From: Bacteroidaceae bacterium
GTDB lineage: Bacteria > Bacteroidota > Bacteroidia > Bacteroidales > Bacteroidaceae
Assembly (NCBI GenBank): GCA_017546505.1
Contig: JAFYWV010000013.1
Coordinates: 1 to 37,627 of the forward strand
Reading direction: 5' to 3'
Length of the DNA stretch: 37,627 nt
Shown: positions 8,970 to 16,938 of the stretch, in pieces
How the letters are laid out: each line of letters begins with the position of its first letter
How positions within the stretch are numbered: position 1 is the stretch's first letter
Notes under the pieces: model-generated
Databases searched by the model: none
What the model was told of the DNA's origin: nothing
Seen by the model: only the letters and a program-made list of their open reading frames with translations
Program-made: the position numbers and the translations under genes

Positions 8970-9419
8970 ATGGTACTTGATTTGTTGGAAAACTTTAAAT
9001 CTTATGAGGCTTTGAATCCTCATTTTTCTAAAGTTATTGATTTTTTGGAGAACGAAGATTTGTCGAAACTTCCTTTGGGAAGGAATGAAATATGCGGCGA
9101 CTTGGTCTATGCGAATGTGATGGAAGCTAAACCTAAATCCAAGGAAGAGGCTTTTGTTGAGGTGCACCGCAGATTTATTGATATACAGATACCCGTCTCG
9201 GCCGATGAAATAATGGGTTATACGCCAATAAATGAGCTGCCCGAGGCCTCTTACAATGATGCCGATGATGTTGTGATATATCCGGTTGGTATGCCGGCAA
9301 GAGAGTATATCAACGTCCGTAGAGGGGAATTCGTAATCTTCTTTCCGCAAGATGGACACGCACCGGCAATAACATCGGCACCGCTAAAGAAAGTGGTCAT
9401 CAAGGTGGCCGTTGAATAA
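8970..9419 (+). CDS. YhcH/YjgK/YiaL family protein (cupin-like sugar-related protein)
   Basis: A 149-residue protein, the family's usual size. The central stretch AFVEVHRRFIDIQIPVSADEIMGYTP and the C-terminal GEFVIFFPQDGHAPAI are the characteristic conserved blocks; the HRRFIDIQ and FPxDxHxP histidines and acids probably bind a metal in a beta-helical cupin-like barrel. Relatives (YhcH, YiaL, EbgC-type) sit in operons for sialic-acid or other sugar use, and anomerase-like roles have been proposed. Here it sits 9 bp after the MORN gene and 30 bp before glgB, so a sugar-related role fits, but the substrate cannot be deduced. Confidence 0.9.
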   Translation: MVLDLLENFKSYEALNPHFSKVIDFLENEDLSKLPLGRNEICGDLVYANVMEAKPKSKEEAFVEVHRRFIDIQIPVSADEIMGYTPINELPEASYNDADDVVIYPVGMPAREYINVRRGEFVIFFPQDGHAPAITSAPLKKVVIKVAVE

Positions 9420-9449
9420 AAGAATATTAACAACCATAATATTACTACT

Positions 9450-11456
9450 ATGCTGAAACTTGTAGAACGCGACAGCTATTTGGAACCATATAGCTTGAGT
9501 ATCGAGGGACGTTACCAGTATTTTGTAAATAGAGTAAAACAATTTACAAAGAACGGTCGTCAGACATTGTCCGACTTTGCTTCGGGTTATCTATATTTTG
9601 GTCTGCACCGCACTTCGACAGGGTGGGTGTTCCGTGAGTGGGCACCAAATGCAAAGAAAATAGTTCTCATTGGTGATTTCTCCAATTGGGAAGAACTGCC
9701 CGAGTTTGAATTGAAACCATTACCCGGTGGTGTGTGGGAAAGGAAAATGCCAAAGAAAGCACTCTCTCACGGACAACACTACAAGATGAAAGTCTATTGG
9801 GATGGCGGTTGCGGCGAGCGCATCCCGGCTTGGGTGCGCAGAGTTGTGCAGGATGAGGCAACAAAGATTTTCAGCGCACAAGTGTGGGCTCCCGAACAGG
9901 AGTATGAGTTCAAGAACAAGAAATTCGTTCCCAAGAGTACCCCTCTGCTCATTTATGAGTGTCACATTGGTATGGCACAAGAGGAGGAAAAAGTGGGAAC
10001 ATACCGCGAATTCCGTGAGAATGTGTTGCCACGCATTGCAGCCGATGGCTACAACTGCATACAGATTATGGCAATTCAGGAGCACCCCTATTACGGCAGT
10101 TTCGGTTATCACGTATCCAATTTCTTTGCTGCATCTTCCCGTTTCGGAACCCCGGAGGAACTTAAGGAACTCATTGATGCCGCACACGGAATGGGCATCG
10201 CAGTCATTATGGACCTTGTTCACTCACACGCCGTAAAGAACGAGAACGAAGGTCTTGGCCTGCTCGACGGCGACCCGGCACAATATTTCTATGGCGATGA
10301 TAAACGTGTTCATAGTGCGTGGGATTCTCTATGTTTTGATTATGGCAAGAACGAGGTTGTTCACTTCCTGCTCTCGAACTGCAAATATTGGCTCGAGGAG
10401 TTCAAATTCGACGGTTTCCGTTTTGATGGTGTAACCTCAATGATATATTACAGTCACGGTCTTGGAGAGTCTTTCTGCAGTTATGCCGACTACTACAATG
10501 CCGGACAGAACGGTGATGCAATATGTTACCTTACTTTGGCCAATAAGCTCATACACGAGCTTAATCCAAAGGCAATAACCATTGCCGAGGAGGTTTCCGG
10601 AATGCCTGGTCTTGCTGCACCGATTGAGGATGGAGGCTACGGCTTCAACTACCGTATGGCAATGAACATCCCCGACTTCTGGATAAAGATTATCAAGGAG
10701 CGCAAGGACGAGGATTGGAAACCCTCTGAAATCTTTTGGGAACTCACAAACCGCCGAAAGGACGAAAAGACAATCTCATACGCCGAGAGCCACGACCAGG
10801 CACTCGTTGGCGATAAGACAATCATCTTCCGCCTTGTCGATTCCGATATGTACTGGCACTTCAACCGTGGTGATGAAACATATATGGTGTCACGTGGTAT
10901 CGCACTCCACAAGATGATACGTCTTATGACGCTCGCTACCATAAACGGCGGTTATCTCAACTTTATGGGTAATGAGTTCGGACACCCCGAATGGATAGAC
11001 TTCCCGCGCGAAGGCAACGGTTGGAGTCATAAATATGCCCGTCGTCAATGGAGTCTTGTCGACAATCCAGCCTATAACTATACACTTCTTGGCCGCTTCG
11101 ACAAGGAGATGATTGATTTGGTGGGTGGCGTGCGTAATTTCCAAAACCGTCCGGTGCAGGAAATCTGGCATAATGACGGAGACCAGATTCTCGCCTTCTC
11201 GCGCAAGGATTTGATATTTGTCTTCAATTTCAGTCACGACCGTTCGTTCACCGATTATGGTTTGCTGGTGCCGGAAGGTTCATATTCTATAGTACTGAAT
11301 ACCGATTCTGAGCGTTTCGGTGGCAATGCGCTTGTTGACGAGACACAGACACATTTTACACAATATGATAAACTTCACGCACGTCGCAAGAAAGGTTGGC
11401 TTTTGCTCTATCTGCCTGCCCGTACAGCTTTGGTGCTGAAAAAGAATAAGGAATAA
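9450..11456 (+). CDS. glgB: 1,4-alpha-glucan branching enzyme, eukaryote-like GH13 type
   Basis: A 668-residue enzyme that makes alpha-1,6 branches in glycogen. A CBM48-type N-terminal domain (about residues 45-145, GWVFREWAPNAKKIVLIGDFSNW) precedes the GH13 barrel. Barrel motifs are DLVHSH (about 255-260), GFRFDGVTSM with the nucleophile Asp at about 326, TIAEEVSGMP with the acid Glu at about 380, and ESHDQALVGDK with the transition-state His-Asp. An all-beta C-terminal domain follows. FRFDGVTSM and IAEE/DVSGMP are the wording of eukaryotic and plant branching enzymes, unlike E. coli GlgB. The next gene begins on the base after its stop. Confidence 0.96.
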   Translation: MLKLVERDSYLEPYSLSIEGRYQYFVNRVKQFTKNGRQTLSDFASGYLYFGLHRTSTGWVFREWAPNAKKIVLIGDFSNWEELPEFELKPLPGGVWERKMPKKALSHGQHYKMKVYWDGGCGERIPAWVRRVVQDEATKIFSAQVWAPEQEYEFKNKKFVPKSTPLLIYECHIGMAQEEEKVGTYREFRENVLPRIAADGYNCIQIMAIQEHPYYGSFGYHVSNFFAASSRFGTPEELKELIDAAHGMGIAVIMDLVHSHAVKNENEGLGLLDGDPAQYFYGDDKRVHSAWDSLCFDYGKNEVVHFLLSNCKYWLEEFKFDGFRFDGVTSMIYYSHGLGESFCSYADYYNAGQNGDAICYLTLANKLIHELNPKAITIAEEVSGMPGLAAPIEDGGYGFNYRMAMNIPDFWIKIIKERKDEDWKPSEIFWELTNRRKDEKTISYAESHDQALVGDKTIIFRLVDSDMYWHFNRGDETYMVSRGIALHKMIRLMTLATINGGYLNFMGNEFGHPEWIDFPREGNGWSHKYARRQWSLVDNPAYNYTLLGRFDKEMIDLVGGVRNFQNRPVQEIWHNDGDQILAFSRKDLIFVFNFSHDRSFTDYGLLVPEGSYSIVLNTDSERFGGNALVDETQTHFTQYDKLHARRKKGWLLLYLPARTALVLKKNKE

Positions 11457-12614
11457 ATGAGAAATAACGGAGAAAAGCGTTTGCAAAGAGTTGTGGCAAC
11501 TGTGTGTGCCACACTCTTTGCCGTTTTTACATTTTTGTTTGTTGGGGTGTACCAAGCACCTCTGCTCGAGGCATTCTATAACGAAGTTGCAACCGGAAAA
11601 CTCGATTACAATCCCTGGTTGGTGGGTGGAGTGGTGTCGCTTGTTCTTACTCTGTTGGCACTGTGGCTCAACAGCTTCGCCAAGCTACGTCGTGAATGGA
11701 CTGCATTGGCCTATCTGCCGTCGGCGTTGCTGTTGGCGTTTATCACCGATGTTGACCGCTGCCTTTATACCGGTGCAGGCTTCTCATATTCGTGGATATT
11801 TATTTTCGCTTTGGGACTTGCCTTTTATGGCTTCATTGCTTTTGTCCTACGCCGCATTCTCTTTGAGAAAATCAAGGATGTCACAATGGTGACAAACAGG
11901 GTGCTATGGCGTAATATGATGCTCCTTGTGCTGATGATGTGTCTTGTTGGCACACTTTCCAATGGAGATGGCGATTTCAAACGTGAAACATTGACGATGT
12001 CGCGTTTTAATAATGGAGATTTTGACGGTGCTTTGCGTGTGGGCAAAAACTCTCTCGAGGCTTCGCGTGAGCTCACAGCAATGCGTGCATATATCCTTGC
12101 ATCTGAGAATGCTTTGGGTGAGCACTTTTTTGAATATCCGCAGTATTATGCCGCCGAAGGCTTGTTGCCGCCGCAGCAACGCACCTCGTCGCTTGTTCCG
12201 GATAGTGTCTATTCGCTGTTGGGTGCTGCACCATCTATGGATGAGGTTGCAACGGATTATTTTGCCCGTATAGTCTCTACCGACTCTGTTACAAATGTTG
12301 CACAAGACTATTACTTTATGTCGTTATTGCTTGAAAAACGGCTCATAGAGTTTAAGGAGAATGTTCTTGCACTCTATGGCGCAGCCAACGCCGACAGTCT
12401 GCCTAAACACTACCGCGAGGCACTTATGCTTTATACTGATATTGCCGACCCGGCAGAGGAACAGACTTTCGTAATAAACGATGCTTCAATGCGTGAAAGG
12501 TTTGGTGCTATGCGTGCCGAGGAGGCAAAACATAGCGATGCCTTTGTACGCGGAAACTATGTGCGTTTACAATTTGGTGACACATATTGGTGGTATTATC
12601 TATATTCAAATTGA
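11457..12614 (+). CDS. integral membrane protein, DUF6057-like
   Basis: A 385-residue protein. After a basic start (MRNNGEKRLQR) there are four to five transmembrane helices (about residues 12-33, 52-72, 80-96, 105-130 and 150-163). A soluble C-terminal region of about 220 residues follows, helical and TPR-like in look (for example FNNGDFDGALRVGKNSLEASRELTAMRAYILA). The layout resembles the DUF6057 proteins of Bacteroidales; I recognise the pattern but cannot confirm the family. No enzymatic motif is seen. Its ATG directly abuts the glgB stop, so the two are co-transcribed and probably co-translated. A link to glycogen or envelope physiology is inference. Confidence 0.72.
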   Translation: MRNNGEKRLQRVVATVCATLFAVFTFLFVGVYQAPLLEAFYNEVATGKLDYNPWLVGGVVSLVLTLLALWLNSFAKLRREWTALAYLPSALLLAFITDVDRCLYTGAGFSYSWIFIFALGLAFYGFIAFVLRRILFEKIKDVTMVTNRVLWRNMMLLVLMMCLVGTLSNGDGDFKRETLTMSRFNNGDFDGALRVGKNSLEASRELTAMRAYILASENALGEHFFEYPQYYAAEGLLPPQQRTSSLVPDSVYSLLGAAPSMDEVATDYFARIVSTDSVTNVAQDYYFMSLLLEKRLIEFKENVLALYGAANADSLPKHYREALMLYTDIADPAEEQTFVINDASMRERFGAMRAEEAKHSDAFVRGNYVRLQFGDTYWWYYLYSN

Positions 12615-12812
12615 TATTTAGTATTTGATAAGTGTTTTTTGTTGTGTAGAAACCACTGTTGGTTGAAAAGTTTTCTTTTTTGTAGAATTATTTTCAAAAT
12701 AATTTTGCATACATCAAAAAAGAATTTAAATTTGCATTACTCTCTAAAGGGAGTAATGATAGTATAGTTTTTTCTTAGTTGTTTAGTAAATGTTGGAAGT
12801 ATCTCTTTGTGA

Positions 12813-12850
12813 AAAGGGGTACTTCTTTTTTTGAAAAGAAGTACCCCTTT
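12813..12850. repeat. 17-bp perfect inverted repeat (hairpin)
   Basis: Arms 12813-12829 and 12834-12850 are perfectly complementary around the 4-nt loop TTTG. The right arm is the start of the 73-bp direct repeat. There is no U-run after the stem on either strand beyond T/A within the arms, so a simple intrinsic terminator is not obvious; it may be part of a palindromic repeat element. Confidence 0.75.
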
Positions 12851-12896
12851 CGCTAAAGCACGCAACAGATTGTCAAGCGTAGCATAGCCGCAGGTT
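12824..12896 (+). repeat. 73-bp direct repeat, copy 1
   Basis: Identical over 73 bp to 12942-13014, with copies offset by 118 bp and separated by 45 bp. From 12852 this copy continues into an imperfect palindrome that extends to 12929: outer arms 12852-12863 and 12918-12929 (12 bp, one G-T pair), inner arms CAAGCG at 12874-12879 with CGCTTG at 12901-12906, and GCAT at 12882-12885 with ATGC at 12897-12900. Confidence 0.85.
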
Positions 12897-12941
12897 ATGC
12901 CGCTTGGCTTGCGATAAGCGTGCTTTGGCAAAATCACATTA

Positions 12942-13014
12942 TCTTTTTTTGAAAAGAAGTACCCCTTTCGCTAAAGCACGCAACAGATTGTCAAGCGTAG
13001 CATAGCCGCAGGTT
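12942..13014 (+). repeat. 73-bp direct repeat, copy 2 (truncated palindrome)
   Basis: Exact copy of 12824-12896. The right half of the palindrome found in copy 1 is missing after 13014, so this copy cannot form the full nested hairpin. It probably arose by tandem duplication or partial excision. Confidence 0.85.
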
Positions 13015-13167
13015 TTCCTCCAACTTTTCAGGTGATCCAATAATGTGGACGAGAATAGAATTTATTGCAATTTTTTTTCGTCTGCATATTTTATGCTGTG
13101 TTTGTGAAAAAATAGTCCGTTGTAGGGCAATATCTATATCATTACCTGAAATTTTTAGTCTGATTTA

Positions 13168-13197
13168 TTTGTTGAGTTTGTTTTTTTTATACTTTTG
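13168..13197 (+). promoter_or_regulatory. promoter of the efflux operon
   Basis: TTTG at 13168-13171 and TACTTTTG at 13190-13197 match the Bacteroidota -33 and -7 elements (TTTG / TAnnTTTG) with an 18-bp spacer. The start site would fall near 13204, inside the palindrome at 13202-13226, about 37 bp before the tetR ATG. Confidence 0.65.
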
Positions 13198-13201
13198 CAT
13201 T

Positions 13202-13226
13202 AACAATCTTGTTAAACAAAATTGTT
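13202..13226. promoter_or_regulatory. candidate TetR-family operator
   Basis: A 25-bp palindrome with 12-bp arms around a central A at 13214. The arms match at 11 of 12 positions (AACAATCTTGTT against AACAAAATTGTT). It covers the expected transcription start just downstream of the -7 element and lies immediately before the TetR-family gene. This is the classic position for autorepression of the whole efflux operon. Confidence 0.6.
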
Positions 13227-13240
13227 GAATTACGGAATAT

Positions 13241-13867
13241 ATGGATAATCAAGAAAACAAAAGTAAAGAGCAACTGATACTTGCTGCAGCTGAGCAAGAA
13301 TTTTTGACCAAGGGTTATGACGGTGCGAGGACGATATCGATAGCCAAGGCGTCAGGTGTAACGCACGCAATGCTACACTACTATTTTCGCACCAAGGAGC
13401 AACTTTTTGAGCGTATTGTAGATGAAAAATTTGCAACGATGTCAAGTTCGATGTTTGCCATTATGGGCGATCCGTTGTTGCCTATTGTTGAGCGTATCAA
13501 GGGCGGTATTGCGGCTCACTTTGACTTTGTTGCCGCCAATCCGCTTTTGCCACGCTTTGTCATTAATGAGATAGTTTCGCGTCCCGAACGATACGAAGTG
13601 TTGTATAAGCGTGCAGGCATAGTTCTAAATAGTGTGTATAATGGTCTGCAAGCTGAAATCGACCGTGCCGCCGAGCGTGGCGAAATTGAACGCGTCGATG
13701 TTAAAATGTTGTTTATCAGTATTATGTCGCTCAATATTTTCACTTTTGTTGCTTATCCGTTTATGGAGCCTATTATGGGTGAGCTGATGGCTGACCGTGA
13801 GCGGTTCTTGGCAGCTCGTAAAGCAGAGAACATTGAAACCATATTGAGGAGAATCAAAAAACAATGA
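13241..13867 (+). CDS. TetR/AcrR family transcriptional regulator
   Basis: A 208-residue repressor-type protein. Residues about 8-55 form the TetR helix-turn-helix (QLILAAAEQEFLTKGYDGARTISIAKASGVTHAMLHYYFRTKEQLF split across the domain), including the typical YYFRTKEQLF end. The remaining helical region would bind an inducer and dimerise. It is the first gene of the efflux operon, 4 bp before the TolC-like gene, and a palindrome overlaps its promoter, so it probably represses its own operon. Its position corresponds to CecR (YbiH), which controls ybhGFSR in E. coli. The ligand is unknown. Confidence 0.93.
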   Translation: MDNQENKSKEQLILAAAEQEFLTKGYDGARTISIAKASGVTHAMLHYYFRTKEQLFERIVDEKFATMSSSMFAIMGDPLLPIVERIKGGIAAHFDFVAANPLLPRFVINEIVSRPERYEVLYKRAGIVLNSVYNGLQAEIDRAAERGEIERVDVKMLFISIMSLNIFTFVAYPFMEPIMGELMADRERFLAARKAENIETILRRIKKQ

Positions 13868-13871
13868 GCCT

Positions 13872-15149
13872 ATGAAACGGATTTTTTCAACACTGTTTGT
13901 GGCGGCGTGTGTAGCGAGTGCCGGTGCGCAGTCGCTAGATGAGTGTCGCCGTCTTGCGCGGGAGCACTATCCCGAAATCAGGCAATACGACCTTATCGCG
14001 CAGACCGAGCAGTATAACCTGTCAAATGCTTCTCGCGCGTGGATTCCGCAGGTGGCATTGTCAGCTCAGGCGACCTATCAGTCCGCTGCGCCCACCTATC
14101 CCGATGCGTTCAATGCGATTTTGCAGTCTAATGGGATTGAGATGACGGGTATTCGCCGTGACCAATATAAGGTTGCTATTGATGTATCGCAGAATATTTG
14201 GGACGGCGGAAAATCGAAGGCTGACAAAGCTGTTGTCGAGGCCGAGGCCACAGAGCAATGTTGTCGAGTAGATGTGTTGCTCTACGATTTGCAGTCAAGG
14301 GTAGATAACCTCTATTTCGGCATTTTGTTGCTTGATGAGCGCGTCGCGCAAACCGAGGTCTTGATTGGGGTTTTGGAGAGCAACTTGAAACGTATGAAAT
14401 CCTATTTTGATAATGGTGTAGCGCGTCAATCCGATGTTGATGCAGTGGAGGCGGAGTTGCTTACTGCCCGTCAGACGCTCGGTCAGGTAGAGTCGTCGCG
14501 TGCAAGTTACCGCCGTATGTTGGAAATCTTTATAGGGCAATCACTCACCATTGACAAGTTGGAACGACCCGCAATGCGTGAACTTCAATCACGCACATCG
14601 TTGCGCCCAGAACTATCTCTGTTCGACGCACAAAAGAGTAAATTGGCGGCACAGCGCAAAGCAATGAATGCCTCGTTGATGCCTCGCTTCTCGGCATTTG
14701 CGCAGGGCTACTATGGTTACCCAGGGTTGGATATGTTCAAAAATATGCTTTTTTCGGATTGGTCGCTCAATGCCATTGTCGGTGTGCGTATGTCGTGGAA
14801 TATAGGGGCGTTTTACAACAAGCGCAACAATCTTGAAAAACTCAATGCCGCAGAGAGGCAAATTGCCGTCCAGCGCGATGTGTTCCTCTTTAATACCCAG
14901 ATGCAGACCACGCAGGACGATGGCGAGATTGCTCGCCTGCATCAAGCCATCAAGGACGATTCACGTATCGTGGAGTTGCGTCGCAGGGTGCGTATAGCTG
15001 CAGAGTCACAGTTAAACAATGGAGTGATTGATGCCACCGACTTGTTACGAAAAATCTCCGATGAGACGACGGCCGCACTTGCACGCACCACTCACGAAAT
15101 AGAACTTTTGCAAGCAATATACAGATTGAAAACAACATTAAATCAATAG
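13872..15149 (+). CDS. TolC-like outer-membrane efflux protein
   Basis: A 425-residue protein with a signal peptide (MKRIFSTLFVAACVASAGAQ). Two related helical halves follow, as in outer membrane efflux (OEP) proteins: SLDECRRLAREHYPEIRQYDL opens the first, and QSRTSLRPELSLFDAQKSKLAAQRKAMNASLMP, read over its length, opens the second. Members trimerise into an outer-membrane beta-barrel with a long periplasmic alpha-helical tunnel. It should be the exit channel for the inner-membrane transporter encoded downstream. It lies 4 bp after tetR and 3 bp before the adaptor gene. Confidence 0.92.
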   Translation: MKRIFSTLFVAACVASAGAQSLDECRRLAREHYPEIRQYDLIAQTEQYNLSNASRAWIPQVALSAQATYQSAAPTYPDAFNAILQSNGIEMTGIRRDQYKVAIDVSQNIWDGGKSKADKAVVEAEATEQCCRVDVLLYDLQSRVDNLYFGILLLDERVAQTEVLIGVLESNLKRMKSYFDNGVARQSDVDAVEAELLTARQTLGQVESSRASYRRMLEIFIGQSLTIDKLERPAMRELQSRTSLRPELSLFDAQKSKLAAQRKAMNASLMPRFSAFAQGYYGYPGLDMFKNMLFSDWSLNAIVGVRMSWNIGAFYNKRNNLEKLNAAERQIAVQRDVFLFNTQMQTTQDDGEIARLHQAIKDDSRIVELRRRVRIAAESQLNNGVIDATDLLRKISDETTAALARTTHEIELLQAIYRLKTTLNQ

Positions 15150-15152
15150 AAT

Positions 15153-16037
15153 ATGAAAAAGGTATTATATATCGCTATGGCTCTGCTTGCCCTTGCGTGT
15201 AGCGAGGAGGTGGAGTTTGACGCACAGGGTACATTCGAGGCCACTGAGGTTGTTGTATCGTCAGAGGCTACGGGTCGAATTATTAACTTTGATATCGAGG
15301 AGGGTATGACAATCTCTGCCAATCAAACGTTAGGCACGATTGATAGCCTTCAACTCCATCTGCAGCGCAAGCAGCTCATAGCACAGCTGTCGGCATTGCT
15401 CAGCTCTCGCCCCGATGTAAAGAAACAGGTAGCGGCGTTGCGTGAACAGATTGTAAAGCAGAAGAGTGAACTTCGTCGCGTGGATAATATGTTGTGTGAT
15501 GGAGCTGCGACACAGAAGCAGAAAGACGACATCGAGGCGCAGATAAAAATCTTGGAAGGGCAGTTAGAGGCCACGCTCTCAACGCTGTATAAAAACACCT
15601 CTACCATCAACGAAAACTCTGTTGCTTTGGAGGCACAGATAGCCGCCCTTGATGACCGTATCTCAAAGTGTCGCATTATCTCGCCCGTCGGTGGCACCGT
15701 GTTGGTTAAATATGCCGAGGCCGGCGAGTTGGCATCGGTAGGTAAGCCTTTGATGAAGATTGCTGACCTTAAAAATATCTATCTGCGAGCCTACTTTACC
15801 TCCGACCAACTTGCCAATGTCAAATTAGGTGATGAGGTGAAGGTCGTTGCCGATTTTGGCGGTGAGGAACGATATGACTACACTGGTCGCGTTGCGTGGA
15901 TTTCGTCCGAAAGCGAATTTACGCCAAAAACAATTCAGACAAAGGATTCTCGTGCCAATTTAGTTTATGCTGTAAAGATTGCCGTTGAGAATGATGGCAG
16001 ATTGAAGATAGGCTTGGCTGGTGAAGTTATTTTGTAA
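15153..16037 (+). CDS. HlyD-family periplasmic adaptor lipoprotein
   Basis: A 294-residue membrane-fusion protein. MKKVLYIAMALLALAC ends in a lipobox with Cys16, so it is probably a lipoprotein anchored to the inner membrane. A split lipoyl-like domain (EATGRIINFDIEEGMTISANQ, and CRIISPVGGTVLVKYAEAGE later) flanks a coiled-coil hairpin at about residues 70-175 rich in Lys, Glu and Gln. A beta-barrel domain follows (LRAYFTSDQLANVKLGDEVKV). Such adaptors bridge ABC transporters to TolC-type channels; it corresponds to YbhG. The C-terminus ends one base before the ATG of the first ATPase. Confidence 0.92.
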   Translation: MKKVLYIAMALLALACSEEVEFDAQGTFEATEVVVSSEATGRIINFDIEEGMTISANQTLGTIDSLQLHLQRKQLIAQLSALLSSRPDVKKQVAALREQIVKQKSELRRVDNMLCDGAATQKQKDDIEAQIKILEGQLEATLSTLYKNTSTINENSVALEAQIAALDDRISKCRIISPVGGTVLVKYAEAGELASVGKPLMKIADLKNIYLRAYFTSDQLANVKLGDEVKVVADFGGEERYDYTGRVAWISSESEFTPKTIQTKDSRANLVYAVKIAVENDGRLKIGLAGEVIL

Positions 16038-16038
16038 T

Positions 16039-16938
16039 ATGGGTGTTATTGATGTACATAATCTCTCCAAGAGTTACGGCAAAGTGCTTGCACTCGATAG
16101 AGTGTCGTTTTCGGTCGGACGAGGTGAATTGTTCGGTCTTATCGGCCCCGACGGAGCGGGTAAGACTACGCTTTTTAGACTACTCACTACGCTCATCAAT
16201 CCCGACGATGGCTGTGCTGAGGTCGATGGATGCGATATAATAAAGGATTACCTCTCTATCCGAAAGCGTGTAGGTTATATGCCTGCTCGTTTCTCTCTCT
16301 ATCCGGATTTGTCGGTTGAGGAGAATTTACAATTCTTTGCTGCCCTGTTTGGCGTTACTGTCGAAGAATCGTATGACCTTATAGCGCCTATTTACAAGCA
16401 GATAGAACCATTTTGCACCCGTCGGGCAGGCAAACTCTCGGGTGGTATGAAGCAGAAACTTGCCTTGTCGTGTGCCTTGATTCATCGTCCAAGCGTATTG
16501 TTTTTAGATGAGCCGACAACGGGTGTTGATGCCGTATCTCGTAATGAATTTTGGGATATGCTTGCGGCGTTGAAGGAACGTGGAATAACCATACTCGTAT
16601 CTACACCATATATGGACGAGGCGAGCCGTTGCGACCGCATCGCACTTTGCAGTGAGGGGCGGATTTTGGGTATCGACACACCTACAGGCATTGTGCGTGG
16701 CTTTGATAAACCTCTCTACGGCATTAGTGCCAAGAATATGTTTGCCTTGTTGGAAAGGGCACGCAGCGAAGAGGGAGTGGAGGATTGTTATCCTTTTGGC
16801 GAAAAGCACCATCTGGTTGCAGGCGAAGGCTTTGACGAGGAGAGATTCAAGGCGGCACTTGCTGATGTGGAGTGTCTGGAGATTGTGAGCACAGAGCCGA
16901 CAATCGAGGATATGTTTATAAAACTGATGAGAAGATGA
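16039..16938 (+). CDS. ABC transporter ATPase, first of a pair
   Basis: A 299-residue ABC ATPase. It has Walker A GPDGAGKTT, the signature LSGGMKQKLALS, Walker B VLFLDEPTTGVD, and an H-loop position occupied by Pro in ILVSTPYMDEA where most ABC ATPases have His. The other ATPase of the operon reads TTHYMDEA at the same place. The missing switch His suggests this subunit has weak or no hydrolysis and that the pair is asymmetric. A GTG at 16021 would overlap the adaptor gene; the ATG at 16039, 1 bp after the adaptor stop, is chosen. Its end overlaps the next ATPase by 4 bp (ATGA). In E. coli, YbhF joins two such ATPases in one chain. Confidence 0.93.
   Translation: MGVIDVHNLSKSYGKVLALDRVSFSVGRGELFGLIGPDGAGKTTLFRLLTTLINPDDGCAEVDGCDIIKDYLSIRKRVGYMPARFSLYPDLSVEENLQFFAALFGVTVEESYDLIAPIYKQIEPFCTRRAGKLSGGMKQKLALSCALIHRPSVLFLDEPTTGVDAVSRNEFWDMLAALKERGITILVSTPYMDEASRCDRIALCSEGRILGIDTPTGIVRGFDKPLYGISAKNMFALLERARSEEGVEDCYPFGEKHHLVAGEGFDEERFKAALADVECLEIVSTEPTIEDMFIKLMRR

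Larger units (their letters stand above)
12615..13240 (+). other. 626-bp gene-free region with hairpins, repeats and a promoter
   Basis: No convincing gene lies here. From left to right it holds an A+T-rich stretch, a short hairpin with 8-bp arms at 12735-12742 and 12751-12758 (weak terminator candidate for the glgB operon), a 17-bp-stem hairpin at 12813-12850, a 73-bp direct repeat in two copies, an A+T-rich stretch, and the tetR promoter and operator. A 61-codon frame at 13043-13228 has no recognisable features and runs through the promoter, so I do not call it a gene. Confidence 0.6.

Noticed and set aside
12824-13014. Possible CRISPR array
   Set aside because: Only two 73-bp copies with one 45-bp gap, palindromic arms and no cas genes: a dispersed repeat, not a CRISPR.
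13043-13228. 61-codon ORF upstream of tetR
   Set aside because: Composition reflects A+T-rich DNA. It runs through a well-formed promoter and operator, and shows no domain or conserved start context.
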